NCBI GenBank assembly: GCA_025677825.1
Contig: JAIXMO010000032.1
Location: forward strand, 62,001-126,000
Source: Helicostylum pulchrum
Taxonomy: Eukaryota; Mucoromycota; Mucoromycetes; Mucorales; Mucoraceae
Direction: 5' to 3'
Length of the DNA: 64,000 nt
This document shows positions 47,863 through 60,502 of this stretch, in pieces. Position 1 is the stretch's first letter, and every line of letters begins with the position of its first letter. The translations under genes and the position numbers were made by a program. Below the pieces are notes generated by a model. That model had not been told where the DNA came from. It did not search any database and was given only the letters and a program-made list of their open reading frames with translations.

Positions 47863-49423
47863 TTAAATTAAATCAGCAATACGGTCCAAAGTATATACCT
47901 GCTCACTATCTGTTCTATTTCTAATAAGCAAAGGCGCATTCGATTCTATTAATAATAGCTTTATGTAACTCAAATCCTGTTCAAGGCTATAATAATTTAG
48001 CGTTAATTTACTATCACAAAGGTCACATAATAATTTGACATCTGGGTATAAATATGCGTCGTCTTGTTTTAAATGTTTGTAAATATTATTTGCTCGCACG
48101 AGATCATCTTTTTTTTTTGTATATAAAAAAAATGTTAATTACACTTAAGAAAAAAGTCACTGTATGATATATAGCTTACCTATTTCAATCGATAGCAACA
48201 TGGCATTAAACACGTTCCATATATTTGATTTGTCCAGCAAGTTAATTTCTATCATATGGTGCGCTAAGCTATCTAATGATTCGTATACTTGGTTCATCAT
48301 AAAGTAAAAGTCGTTTGGCGTACATCCATCTACTTTATCATATTGACATACAAGTGAGCATGTTGCATATAATACAATGGCGATATGTTCAGATGGTATA
48401 GAGTTGTATATATTATCTTCTTGTGCGAAAAGACTACCAGCTTCATTTAATATAGTTGTAATTGAATTGTTAATATCAGATATAACAGGTGCTGGTCTTG
48501 TTCTGTTTCTTTCACGAGTGAGATATTTCGTAGCTAAATTATCGCATGCGTTGATTAACGATGGAATAGATAACTTGCACAAATTCTAGGTGGCATTAAT
48601 ATTTGATATTATACTTTTTTTTTAAAAAAAAAGCTTTATATTTTACCTGGGCAATATTTATTAATTCGCCCTTTTCTAATTTCCATTTGCCATCAATTGC
48701 ATCTAAATAGACAGATCTGGATTCATCCAGTTCCTGATAAATACATAGTAATCGTGCCAACGCTAATCGACTATTATATAAAAATGAAGTGATTTGAGCA
48801 GAGGAAAATGTAGTAGTTGGCGACAAAAGCAAAAAATTGATTAAAAGTTTCAATGCCTTTTCTACGTATTGAGGTCTCTTCAATCCAAAAAGTACTTGTG
48901 CTTGATTCCAGTAAATAGTGATGGATAGTGTTGCATCACACTTTGTATCTTGAGCTTTTTCCAATTGAGCCAGTGCCTCTAAAATAAATAAATATAAGCT
49001 TTTTTTTTTATATACTGATACACTTTTTGTTTATTTACCTTGCACTTGAGGGTTCACTGTAATTCTTCCAGTAGGCGCTGCTTTAACAGGTTGCATTTTT
49101 TTTTCGTTCGTTATATGCTTTGCACTTTTTAAATGGTTTGTAAATGTAGGCTCGTTGCTAAACTTTTTTTTACACGCTTTACAGTAAAGGTCGACTTCTG
49201 GCTTTTTAAATGAAAGTGTTGCTGGTTTCGCTGTCTTTGTTGGTTGGATCTCTACTGGTGCTACTGACAACTTTGGCAGTTCATAAGGTAAAATACTTTC
49301 CACTGGTTGGAAAACTTTTTTTTAAAAAAAAGTTAGTTGGTATAAATTAAAAGAAAATATAGTTGTATTCGCTTTACTATTAAAGGCTTGGGTGTCCAAG
49401 TCAACATCATATAAAGGCAGCAT
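47863..49423 (-). CDS. U1-type C2H2 zinc finger protein with helical (TPR-like) C-terminal region
   Basis: Five exons (49378-49423, 49039-49314, 48647-48978, 48180-48585 and 47863-48107) give 434 aa. Near the N terminus is one C2H2 finger of the matrin/U1/JAZ type (YCKACKKKFSNEPTFTNHL then SAKHI), a class that often binds double-stranded RNA or RNA-protein surfaces. The remaining 300 residues look all-helical, with pairs such as ALAQLEKAQD and IYWNQAQVLFGLKRPQYVEK that suggest TPR-like repeats. I do not recognise a named family. The finger-plus-helical-repeat layout suggests a scaffold in RNA metabolism (inference). It is divergent from RPN3 across 216 bases, so both may share a promoter. Confidence 0.7.
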
Positions 49424-49639
49424 GGTAAAAAAAGGAAAAAGAACTTCTTTTTAGGTGACAGGCTTTTTGTTTTTTAAAAAAGTACTTAATTAAACACCCG
49501 CGTACAGAAGCATCATGATGTCATTCATTGGACGAGGTTGGACGCGCAATCTACTTCAGTAGCAGTTTTTATATTCATTTTTATATTATTACGTTTCCTT
49601 TCCCTTTCTTTTTCCTGTAAAGCGATATATAAACAGAAA
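49424..49639. promoter_or_regulatory. Bidirectional promoter region (zinc-finger gene / RPN3)
   Basis: Only 216 bases separate the two start codons. The middle has a GC-richer island (ACACCCGCGTAC; GGACGAGGTTGGACGCGC). No yeast-type proteasome element (GGTGGCAAA) was found. Confidence 0.5.
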
Positions 49640-51463
49640 ATGGCTACCAAGGAACAAAAGCAAGATAAAAATGATCAAGTTGAAGCAATGGAGATTGTTG
49701 AAGATGAAGAAACTAAACAAGAACGCCTTGTAAAAGAAACTATCTCTGGTAAAAAAAAAGAGAGACAATTATTTGAGAACAGTGAATAGAAGTGTGTACT
49801 TACTTGTATACGTTATTTTTAGAAATCAAGCGTAACTTTACATTATTGGAACGTGCTGTAGAAACTATTGAAGCTAGATTTACTACACGTGTTTTAAGAA
49901 CTTTACCTTCTATTAGACGTCGTTTAACCTCTGATATTCTTGCTCAAGTGATCTCGGAATACTTTGGTCCTAGTAAGTATTTGATTTGAAGCTTGATTAT
50001 TAAACCCAAATACTAAACAATTTAAAAAACTGCAGACGATTCACAAAAGAATGTACTCTTAAAATATTTGAATGAAGTAAGTTTATTTACGTGTTTTTTT
50101 TTTTTTTTGGTTACTGTAAAATCTAACTCGTGTTTTTTTTTCATTTGTAGAGTGAAAGACCTTCAACAGAAGAGGATGCTGAAAAGAAGGGATCTGTTTT
50201 ACCTGAAGTAGACATCTACCTTCATTTGAATGTAATGATTTACCTTTTAGACAAGAATGAGATTGAAAAGGTAAAAACAAGAAAGATAAAAAAGATGGAA
50301 ATATGCTCAATTCAGTTTATATTAGGGTCTTGAATTAGCAAAGATTACAGTTGATAGAATGACTACTATGAATCGTAGAACAATGGATCAAATTGCTGCT
50401 CGTGTATACTTTTATCATGGTCGTTTCTATGAATTATCAAACAAACTCGCTGAAATTAGACCGTAAGAGAGAAAGAGAATAGTACTTGTATAATAGATGA
50501 CTTACTTTTTTGTGTGTGTGTGTTTGTATGTGTAGAATTCAATTGGCAGCACATAGAACAGCTACTTTAAGACATGATGATGAAACTCAAGCTACATTAT
50601 TAAACTTATTGTTGCGTAATTATTTCTTCCATAACCTTTACGACCAAGCTGATAAACTTGTTTCCAAGAGTACATTCCCTGAAAAGGCAGGAAACAACCA
50701 AGCAGCACGTTATGCTTATTATCTTGGACGTATTAAGGCACTTCAACTTGATTACACCTCTGCTCATACTTATTTGACACAAGCTATTAGAAAGGCTCCT
50801 CAAAATAATGTTACTGCTGGTTTCCAACAAACTGCCAACAAATTCTTTATTGTAGTTCAACTTTTGATGGGAGAAATTCCCGAAAGATCTCTCTTTAGAC
50901 AACCCATTTTGAAGAAGGCTCTTGCGCCTTATCTTGCTATTACTCAAGCTGTTCGTGTTGGTGATCTTAACAAATTTCAAGAAGCTTTAGCTCAATATGA
51001 TGCAGTATTCAAAAAAGACAAGACTTATACTTTAATCCTTCGTTTACGTCACAATGTTATCAAGACTGGTATTCGTATGATCAGTCTTTCTTATTCCAAG
51101 ATTTCATTGAGAGATATTTGTATTAAACTTCACTTGGATAGCGAAGAAGACGCTGAATTCATTGTTGCAAAGGCTATTCGTGATGGTGTCATTGATGCTA
51201 CTTTGGATCATTCAAAGGGTTTCATGAAGAGTAAAGAAATTGTCGATATTTACAGCACAAATGAACCTCAAAATGCTTACCATCAACGTATTAACTTTTG
51301 CTTGAATCTTCACAATGAAGCTGTCAAGGCAATGCGTTTCCCTATGGATGCGCATAGAAAGGAATTAGCAAGTGCTGAAGAAGCAAGGGAAAGAGAGAGA
51401 GAACTTGCTCAAGAAATTGCAGAAGGTGATTTGGATGAAGATGATGAGATGGGCGACTTTTAA
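49640..51463 (+). CDS. RPN3: 26S proteasome regulatory subunit RPN3 (PSMD3)
   Basis: Exons 49640-49748, 49823-49972, 50036-50076, 50151-50270, 50326-50462 and 50536-51463 join to 494 aa, the usual Rpn3 size. Recognisable family segments are [50 protein letters not shown] and the PCI domain, with [19 protein letters not shown] and [18 protein letters not shown]. The C-terminal tail is acidic ([11 protein letters not shown]). Rpn3 is a lid subunit of the 19S particle and pairs with Rpn7 near Rpn15/Sem1. The gene ends 83 bases from the convergent CPT-like gene. Confidence 0.94.
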
Positions 51464-51547
51464 AAAGTTTTTTTTTAAAAAAATAAATAAAATAAAAATT
51501 GGTTTTTATATATATAATGTGTATAGTAAAATTTATTTATATTTTGT

Positions 51548-53087
51548 TTATGAGCTCTTGGAAGCAGGCTTCTTCTTAATATACAAACATCCAATGTCAA
51601 GGTATTTACAGATTTGTTGAACAACGTTGGTAGCTAAATCATAGTAAGTATAACCAGCGAAAATAACAAATATTTTAAGAACGAGTCTATGACTAATAGG
51701 AATAAATCTACACAATAAAAAAAAACCATTAGAATAGTACAAAATAAATTAATAAAATATGTCTTACTCTTCAATAAAATCTTGGAAAGTAGCAATTAAA
51801 TAACCAGATATTAACAAAGCATTGACAGGAACGTTAAAATAAGGGAATCGCAACTTTGCAACGTGTGCTGTAATCATGAGCCCAACCTGATGACCAAAGA
51901 TCAAGCCAAAGAAGATGATGAAAATGGCAAGATGATCAGACACGATATCAGGCCAAAGGCACATCCACTTGTAAGCCCAGAAGCACATGGTAACAAAAGG
52001 GGTAAGACCCAAAGTTGCCTTAATGATTGATCTATCCTTCATCGACATATCAGTAGGGTACAACTTGACGTGAATAACATTATACAAACTAAATAAATAA
52101 ATAAAAAGATATATAAGAACACGACTGCATTATGCATATTGTTTTTGCATACACATGTATAAACTTACGCTGTGATAATATTGAAAAACGTAACAGCACC
52201 ACCGAAAATGATAAGAATATGATTTAATTGAAGACCACCCAAAAGTCTAAGAGCATCAGTATTGTCATAAATAGAAGAAGGGAGTAATTCATTAACACGG
52301 AGAGCCCAGAAAGCAGGACCAAAAACACCCGAAATCAGGTGAACACCACATAACATCAAGACACCTTCCACAGGTCCACTAAAATAACCCAAGTACAAAA
52401 CACCTGTATGGTATTCTTCCCATGTTGATAAATAAAAATTACCGAGACTAGCAACTAATGATGCAACTGTCCACCAACTTTGACCAAGATAAGTAGAAGA
52501 AGCCCAGGTTAAAACACCCAAACTTGTATTTAAAGCATCACAACCTTACAATACTCAAAAATTAACACCCTCTTCCAAAAAAAAATAATACTAATAATAA
52601 ATATATCTTACCGTGATCGAATAATTCACCCAAAGGACCAGAAGTTTGAGTACGTCTAGCTTGTTTACCATCAATAGCATCTAAAGATTGATACATAAAT
52701 AAACCAATACCAAACCTAAAAACAATTTAAGTATAAATAAACAAGTGTCATAAATCCCATATTCCTATGTATTCACTTACGTTGTATACACCCAGTTGGG
52801 ACATTCACCAAGAGTACTTGAATAGTAGAATAAGGTACAGATATTAATACCAATAGTTAATAAACCTAACAAAGTAATCATATTGGGACTACATATAAAC
52901 ACTATTAATTTTTTTACCCCCTATACAAACACAGTGTAAAAACTTACGCAACCCATAAAGGAAATATTTTAACGAGATTATTCCAATAAGGTGCCAATAT
53001 ATATCTAGATACAAGAGACTTGTCTACACCTCCATACTTGTAAAGGTGTAAGCCTTGAAGACTTTTTTCAGGAATATATTTAGTCAT
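51548..53087 (-). CDS. Choline/ethanolamine phosphotransferase
   Basis: Exons 52948-53087, 52781-52888, 52612-52715, 52169-52544, 51768-52088 and 51548-51707 join to 402 aa. The catalytic CDP-alcohol phosphatidyltransferase motif is complete: DGKQAR, then eight residues, G-x3-D-x3-D ([20 protein letters not shown] followed by GCD). The motif spans introns 2 and 3. About eight to ten membrane helices and an N-terminal amphipathic segment ([20 protein letters not shown]) match yeast Cpt1/Ept1. These ER/Golgi enzymes make phosphatidylcholine or phosphatidylethanolamine from diacylglycerol and CDP-choline or CDP-ethanolamine. Which headgroup is preferred cannot be read from sequence. The ATG chosen is the one starting [12 protein letters not shown]; an upstream in-frame ATG at 53141 gives a less family-like extension. 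Confidence 0.92.
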
Positions 53088-53643
53088 TAAGTAACTATTT
53101 TTATATATATAAACTGAACGAAAAAAGGAACAAATAGACACCAGAAAAAAAAAGAATTATATAAACGCTCTTAAAAAAAAAAGCGGACACTAAACTATGG
53201 TTTTTTTTTTTGGGGTGAATAACTTTTCATATGATATTTACAGTCTTTCTTTTATTACATAAATGATTGACAGCGTGTTTACGAAACATATGCCCATCAC
53301 ATTATATTAAATGGTTTAAACGTAAGCTACGCATAATAAAACATTTACAAGTAAATAGGTTTTTTTTTTTTAGTATGTAACAATGACGTTGATAAAAAGG
53401 CAAATGATACCAAAGGGAACCATCGGACAATACCCGGATTTGTCAAATGATTTTGTACGCATCAGCACCCCCCCCCCCTCCCGCGATGTAGTGTGCGTAG
53501 GACGCGTAAGGACAGTGTATAATTTTAAACGCGCAAAAACAAAGGTAACAGATATGTATCAAATTAATTTCTAGGACTCTCCTACCACAAGAATAATGTG
53601 TAACCATGTTTGCTAATTTAATGGTAACTAACTATATCTTTTT

Positions 53644-53787
53644 TTATGCGTGTAATATTGCGCGTAAAGTTGACAAAAGGACTTGAACTTGGTCTTTACA
53701 CAGATCTCCCACTTTTCTTTCGGACCAATTCCCACCAATTAAATTTACTACCTTATTCAGCTGGTACGTGTCGCACAACTTTCTATT
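53644..53787 (-). pseudogene. Short coding relic, unknown family
   Basis: The minus-strand frame reads LCDTYQLNKVVNLIGGNWSE, continues RKVGDLCKDQVQVLLSTLRA and ends at a stop (53644-53646). A stop also lies just upstream of it. Composition is clearly protein-like but no family is recognised. It is most likely a fragment of a multicopy gene. Confidence 0.3.
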
Positions 53788-54861
53788 TTACTGCCTAATC
53801 CCCTAAATCGCAAATATATGTCTAGATACATTATACACCAAGCTTTGATGAGAAATGGTTTTTCTGCGGTAGTATACAACATTAACCAACTCTACACATT
53901 GTATTTAAAAAAGTACTAATAATTTTTTTTTCTGATCTTTAAATAGAGAAGTTGCTGTAGTGCTTAGGTGTGTAACGGAAACCAATAAGAATTAAGAATA
54001 TTGAGAATAGTTGCGAGGCTGTTTCTAGTACAGAGTGTACACTGCTCTAAGTAAGAAGAGGGTGTCTTTCTTTTGCATTTTTGCCTTTCGCTCGCGTAAG
54101 AACGCTCTGCTGTTTATGTGTTGATATTTTATATAATTTAATAATTATTTCGCTTCAGAGTACAAAATACTAAGCAAATATCAATAGTATAATTAGAATT
54201 GTATATCCAGACTTCTTTTTTCTTTTTGACCCCACAGATTTTATGTATTACTGGTCTTTATAAAAACCATTGGAAGTACTACTTGGAATAGGCAGAGCAA
54301 CAACAACGAAAATACATTTTCGAAACAACAGTAGCATTTAGAAAGGATTACACAATTGTATTCTAAATGGTGTTATCAAAATGATATTTATGATTGATTT
54401 CTTTTAAGCATGAATTGCGTAATACTCTAATATGAATCAGAAAGTAAATGACCTTCTAAACACAGTACATAATATTGCAATATATAGTAGGTCCAGAATA
54501 AGTTGACCATAACCACCTCATATTGCGCCATACACATTTATCGACTCATAAAATATGAAACCGTTGTGACCAAGATTATACCTAAAAAAATAAATGGTAA
54601 ATGAGTTAAACCAAGTACTATGTATTATACGGTAAGATCTAAAGCAATGGTAGTAGATCAATATCGGCGATTTAACAGGATAACTTAGCCAATCAATAGT
54701 TTGTTAGTTGACACCATCTTTACTATCTCGCGAATCAATAGCAAGGAGATCTTTTTTTTTTTAAAAAAAAAAGTAAAAAAGATACATTTTCTATATATCG
54801 ACAATTTATCTATTGTTTTCTAGCCCGTGGGAAAAATATGTCAAACTTTAACGTTAAAAAG

Positions 54862-54920
54862 TATAAAAAAGCCCTAAGCAGTGATTTTAAATATAAAAAA
54901 AGCCCTAAGCAGTGATTTTA
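54862..54920. repeat. Tandem direct repeat, two copies of about 29 bases
   Basis: Two near-identical copies of TATAAAAAAGCCCTAAGCAG plus TGATTTTA, starting at 54862 and 54892; the second has one extra A. They lie 275-330 bases before the permease ATG. Confidence 0.9.
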
Positions 54921-55194
54921 CATGTATTAAAAATAATTTTCTGCTATGCATATTCTGACTTATAAAAAAAAATGTCTTACTTTTGGATCAATACGTATAA
55001 AACGAGAAGGATATTTTTTTTTTTATTAGAGCCTTTTTTTCAACTCTACTTCTTTTTTTTTATCTTTGTGTTAAAAAAAAAGTTTATCGATTTTGTTACA
55101 CTTGAAGGATACCATATTTTAATTTTGATAATCCGGGTCTCTGGCCACTTATTACTTACTCATCACTTTATATATTCCCTTTTTTTTTTTTGTA

Positions 55195-56906
55195 ATGGAT
55201 ACCGAAAAATTCAAACACATTGACCATGGTACAACTACTGCAATTGATTTACCCTCAGAAACTTTTGACTCATCTTCTGTATCAACAGAATCAACTCTTA
55301 AACCAAACAATGGTTTAAAAAGAGGCTTAAAGGCCAGACATATACAAATGATTGCATTAGGCGGTACAATTGGTAAAGTGATATAAATATAAATCAATAT
55401 ATGTATGTACTCAATTTACTTTCTTCTCTTTTTTAAAAAAATGTAGGTACGGGTTTATTCATGTCTTCAGGTAAAGCTATCTCTGGTGGTGGTCCTGGTG
55501 GTGCCTTGGTTGCTTACGGTATTGTCGGCCTTCTCGTATTTTGTGTTATGATGAGTCTAGGTGAAATGGCAGCATTTATTCCAGTTTCAGGAAGTTTCTC
55601 TCATTATGCTAAACGTTTTGTTGATCCCTCGCTTGGTTTCATGCTGGGTTGGATTTACTGGGTGAATTGGTCAGTTGGTGTTGCAGTTGAATTGACAGGT
55701 GTTGCCATGATTATGGAATACTGGGTGAAAAGTATTCCTAGCGTTGTTTGGAGTATAATCTGCCTTGTGCTTCTTGTCTTTATCAATGTATTTTCTGTCA
55801 AGGGCTACGGTGAAGTAGAATATTGGATTTCATTTGTAAAGATTATTACTGTGGTTATATTTATTATTGTTGGTATTTGTGTGGATACAGGTGCTATTGG
55901 TGGAAATTATATTGGTGTTAGTAACTTTCATTTAGAAGGAGGTGCATTTCCATTTGGTTTCTTGGGCGTATTTAATGTATTTATTACTGCTGCATTTTCT
56001 TTTAATGGTGTAGAGATTGTTGGTATTACTGCAGGTGAATCAGAAAACCCTCATAAGACGGTTCCTTCTGCAGTAAAGCAAGTATTTTTCCGTATTGTTC
56101 TGTTTTATATCTTGTCCATGTTGGTTATTGGACTTGTGATTCCTTATACCGACCCAGATCTCTTGAAAGGATCTGGTAATATTGCTGTTTCTCCATTTAC
56201 TCTGGTGTTTAAAAAAGCTGGTGCAAAATGGGCTGCTGATTTAATGAATGCTATTATTTTGATTACAATGATTTCTGCAGGAAACTCGGGTGTTTATTCT
56301 TCTAGTAGAACTTTATTGGCGCTTGCTCAAGATGGATCAGCGCCTCGTATATTTACGCGTATAAACCGATGGGGTATTCCCATGTATTCTGTTCTTGCTA
56401 CATGTCTTGTAGGATGTTTAGCTTTCTTGACAAGTTTATTTAGTTCTGGCGTTGTGTTTAATTGGTTAACTGCTTTACCATCTGTTGCCGGTTTAATTGT
56501 TTGGGTGACTATTTCAATTACACATATTCGATTCCGTATGGGATACGAAGCGCAAGGTAGATCATTGAGTGCACTTCCATATGTTGCACCATTTTTCCCA
56601 TATGGAGATATATTTGTTGTTGTTGTCGGATGTATTGTCATTGCGGGACAAGGTTATCAAACCTTCCTTCCTCCTATTGATCCCAAGAATTGTGTTGCAT
56701 CTTATCTATCAGTTATGTTTTGTATTGTACTTTACGTTGGTCACAAGATTTATAAGCGACCTGCTTTTGTCAAGGCTTTAGATATGGATTTCGAGACTGG
56801 CACTTTAAAGGATGATGCATTGTCTATTAAAGAAGGCGAAGATTTACATCAAGATATTCCTTTATGGAAACGAATTTTAAAAAAGATGCTCACTATACTT
56901 GCTTAA
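55195..56906 (+). CDS. Amino-acid permease, yeast amino acid transporter (YAT) family
   Basis: Exons 55195-55372 and 55447-56906 join to 545 aa with 12 predicted helices. The signature begins RHIQMIALGGTIGTGLFMSS, with the intron inside the substrate-binding GTIGTG loop. Further hallmarks are GEMAAFIPVSGSFSHYAKRF, FNGVEIVGITAGESENPHKT and SAGNSGVYSSSRTLLALAQD. All are typical of the APC-superfamily YAT group (Gap1, Lyp1, Can1 and relatives). These are proton symporters at the plasma membrane. Substrate range is not predictable here; ESENPHKTVP suggests a general or basic amino-acid permease. Transporters of this kind are classic ubiquitin/arrestin cargos, but no link to the ART gene of this window can be claimed. 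Confidence 0.93.
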
Positions 56907-57012
56907 TAAAAAGAAGCCTTTTTTTTTTCCCTTTTAATTAAAGTACCGCTGGTTAATGCAAAAAAAAACAAGGGTCGTTTTTTTTTTGTTGTAGTTACGT
57001 GAAAATTTTATT

Positions 57013-58112
<1,100 letters not shown>

Positions 58113-58488
58113 GACACAAAGAGGTATATATGTATATGTTATTAATGAAAGAAGAAAAGGTTAAAAAAAAGTAAAAAGTAAAAAGGAAAAAAAAAGAAAA
58201 AAGGCAATAAAATAAATATATAAAGTTGGGTTTTAATTGCATGTCACGCCAACAGCTTGTTTTTCTCGTTCTTTATTGCAAGTGACATATCATTACACCT
58301 TTTTCTTTATATTGTAGCACACTTTGTATCTTTATATATTATATTTTTTTTATTTTATTTTATTTCAAGTATATATAATCTAATCTTTTTCTTTTACAAG
58401 AAAAAAAAAAAGAAGCCATGCGTGTTACATGTAATTTTTTGTTTCGTAAATTTAAAACAGTCTCTAAAAAAAAACTCGATCATGATAT
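58113..58488. other. Rab4 upstream / bL12m downstream spacer
   Basis: AT-rich, no gene. The open frame at 58257-58502 (+) is a low-complexity Phe/Lys translation. Confidence 0.4.
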
Positions 58489-59160
58489 TTATTCGAGAAT
58501 AACAGTGGCACCAAGAGCTTCAAGAGCCTTCTTTAACTTCTCAGCTTCTTCCTTGGTAACACTTTCCTTAAGAACCTTGGGTACACTTTCAACAAATTTC
58601 TTGGCTTCAACCAAGTTCAAACCACACAAGTTCTTAACTTCACGAATAACCTTTGCCTTTGAAGCAGCATCTACCTTATCAATCTTGACGTTGAATTCAG
58701 TCTTTTCAACAGGCTTATCTTCCTCAGCAGCAGCAGCAGGAGCAGCTCCACCAGCAGGCATAGCCATGGGCATAGCAATATCTTGAATGTTCAAACGAGT
58801 CTATTATTTTCAAAAAAAAAAATCAAAAATCTTTTCCAATTATCTCACTCTCTAAAATTTCGTACCTTTAATTGTGCAACAAGTTCAGAAGTTTGCAATA
58901 AAGTTAAACCTTCAATTTGATCAACAATAGCTGCGATTTTAGGATCGGCAGTGGCACCGGAACCAGGGGTAGGAAGAACATCAGCAGACATGAAACGCTT
59001 AGCACACATGGTGGGAGCAGCAACTGACATGCTATGTATTATAATTTGGTTAGCTGTAATTCCTTTCGCTTTTTTTTTTCGAAAAAATAAACAACAAATG
59101 TCAAAAAAAAAAAATTGCTTACCGAACAGATTGTCTAGCAGCAACAGAGGCTGAAGTCAT
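58489..59160 (-). CDS. MNP1: Mitochondrial ribosomal protein bL12m
   Basis: Exons 59123-59160, 58866-59031 and 58489-58800 give 171 aa. The first 30 residues ([18 protein letters not shown]) are Arg/Ser/Ala rich without acids, a mitochondrial presequence. The N-terminal dimer helix ([20 protein letters not shown]) is followed by an Ala/Pro hinge. The C-terminal globular domain has [40 protein letters not shown] and [12 protein letters not shown], the standard L7/L12 fold. It forms the stalk that recruits translation factors to the mitochondrial ribosome. Confidence 0.94.
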
Positions 59161-60502
59161 TAACTTGGAAGAAAAACGAAGCTATTTTGATAGTATAAAA
59201 AGTTATTAAAAAAAACACGGTTTTAAAGAAGCCAAAACTTCATGTCACTAAAAAAAAATTTACCATTATATAATGTGAAGGGGTGTATGGTTTACTTGAA
59301 AGAAATACTGGGATACCTCACTCTCCGACTCAAGGGTAAAAAAAAAGAAAAAAAAAGTGAAAGTCTAAAATTCCGTAGTTGCGAAAACGGTCACTTTGTG
59401 ACAACGTTTGCTTTTTTATTTAAATGTTCAATTGAATCTCTTTGTTTATAGTATTTGCCAAGTCTACTAATTGAACATTTAATGGCGTATCACCAATGAT
59501 GCTGATAGAAAATTGATCATGATAGGAGCCCTGTCTGTCTCAGCAGGATTTTAGAGACGGACGAATCATCTTTGACCATGGTAATCATATCCATCACCAA
59601 ATGCAACTCTAAGGTCGCATCTTTTGTATGATCGAACAGTTATATTTCTGAATAAAAGCGATGCGACCCTTTCTTGAGACATTAATCCCCTGCTTGTCTC
59701 TTGGTCAGAAAGAGTCCAGATAGTAGTTGACTGCAATTCTAGACGGGACGCGACGGCGGACGACGATCGACATAAGGTGTAAGTTGAAAGGTGATCAAAC
59801 TTACTTCTTACTTGTTTTAACACGTACAAAGACGGCATCATCTGAGAACGGCTGATACTATTATTTTAGAGTATCGGCTGGATAATTCCCATGGCTATAT
59901 CTAAGAATACTTTGGTATTTTGGGAAGGTACGAAGTATGACGTTATGGGCCCAATGTTCACTCCTGCCCGTTAGGTATTCGTGATGCGCATAATGGTATC
60001 ACGAGCGTAAGGCTCTACAGTATTTATCAAAAGAGACATACTTCCTTCTACTAGGAGAGCACCAGCTAAAAGTTGGGAGGTCCGGTATCTAACGCAATTG
60101 AGGATATTCGGTCCAATCTTGGTTTAATGCGTTACTGGTTTCTTCTGTCAATTCTTCGTGGTTTATCTTTGATGCTAAACTATAAAAAAAGAGTGTCAAC
60201 CTCCATTCAGTTCAAAGTCATATATGGACATAGTATAAATATAAAGAAAACAACAAAGAAACCGACCGAGAAAAAAGACAAAAGAAAATTATAAAATAAG
60301 TACGGAATCTATTTTCCCATGTGATCTAATCATTTTTTATTTACATAAACGCGTAAATAGAACGTACATCGAGTTATTTATTAGCTCTACAGAAAGAAAT
60401 ATAACAAAAGACATCGTTTGGGTTAAAGAAGAGGGACAAAAAAAAATATGCCGACATCATTTTCTTATTCCGCAGGGAAATAAGGAGGTTTTTATTTTAA
60501 CT
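59161..60502. other. Intergenic region with a relic
   Basis: No intact gene. It contains the relic at 59566-60190; frames near 59242 and 60073 (+) have no support. Confidence 0.35.
59566..60190 (-). pseudogene. Decayed coding relic, unknown family
   Basis: Minus-strand reading gives INHEELTEETSNALNQDW (about 60120-60175). After a stop comes AGALLVEGSMSLLINTVEPY, then VFLDIAMGIIQPIL, and an open frame at 59566-59841 with SSAVASRLELQSTTIWTLSD. At least three stops and frame changes separate them. Locally higher GC (GGGACGCGACGGCGG) sets it apart from its surroundings. Its origin is unknown; a dead mobile or multicopy gene is plausible. Confidence 0.3.

Larger units (their letters stand above)
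53088..55194. other. Long intergenic region with one relic and a direct repeat
   Basis: About 2.1 kb without an intact gene. It contains a C11 run (53468-53478), a minus-strand coding relic (53644-53787) and a tandem direct repeat (54862-54920), plus an oligo-T/oligo-A palindrome (54752-54772). The T-rich DNA before 55195 is the permease leader. Confidence 0.4.

Noticed and set aside
50606..50980. 124-codon minus-strand frame inside RPN3
   Set aside because: Antisense shadow of a well-conserved Rpn3 exon.
53644..53760. Possible minus-strand tRNA (TTCAAGTCC-like B box)
   Set aside because: No complete cloverleaf could be folded, and the same strand has an open protein-like frame that explains the stretch better.
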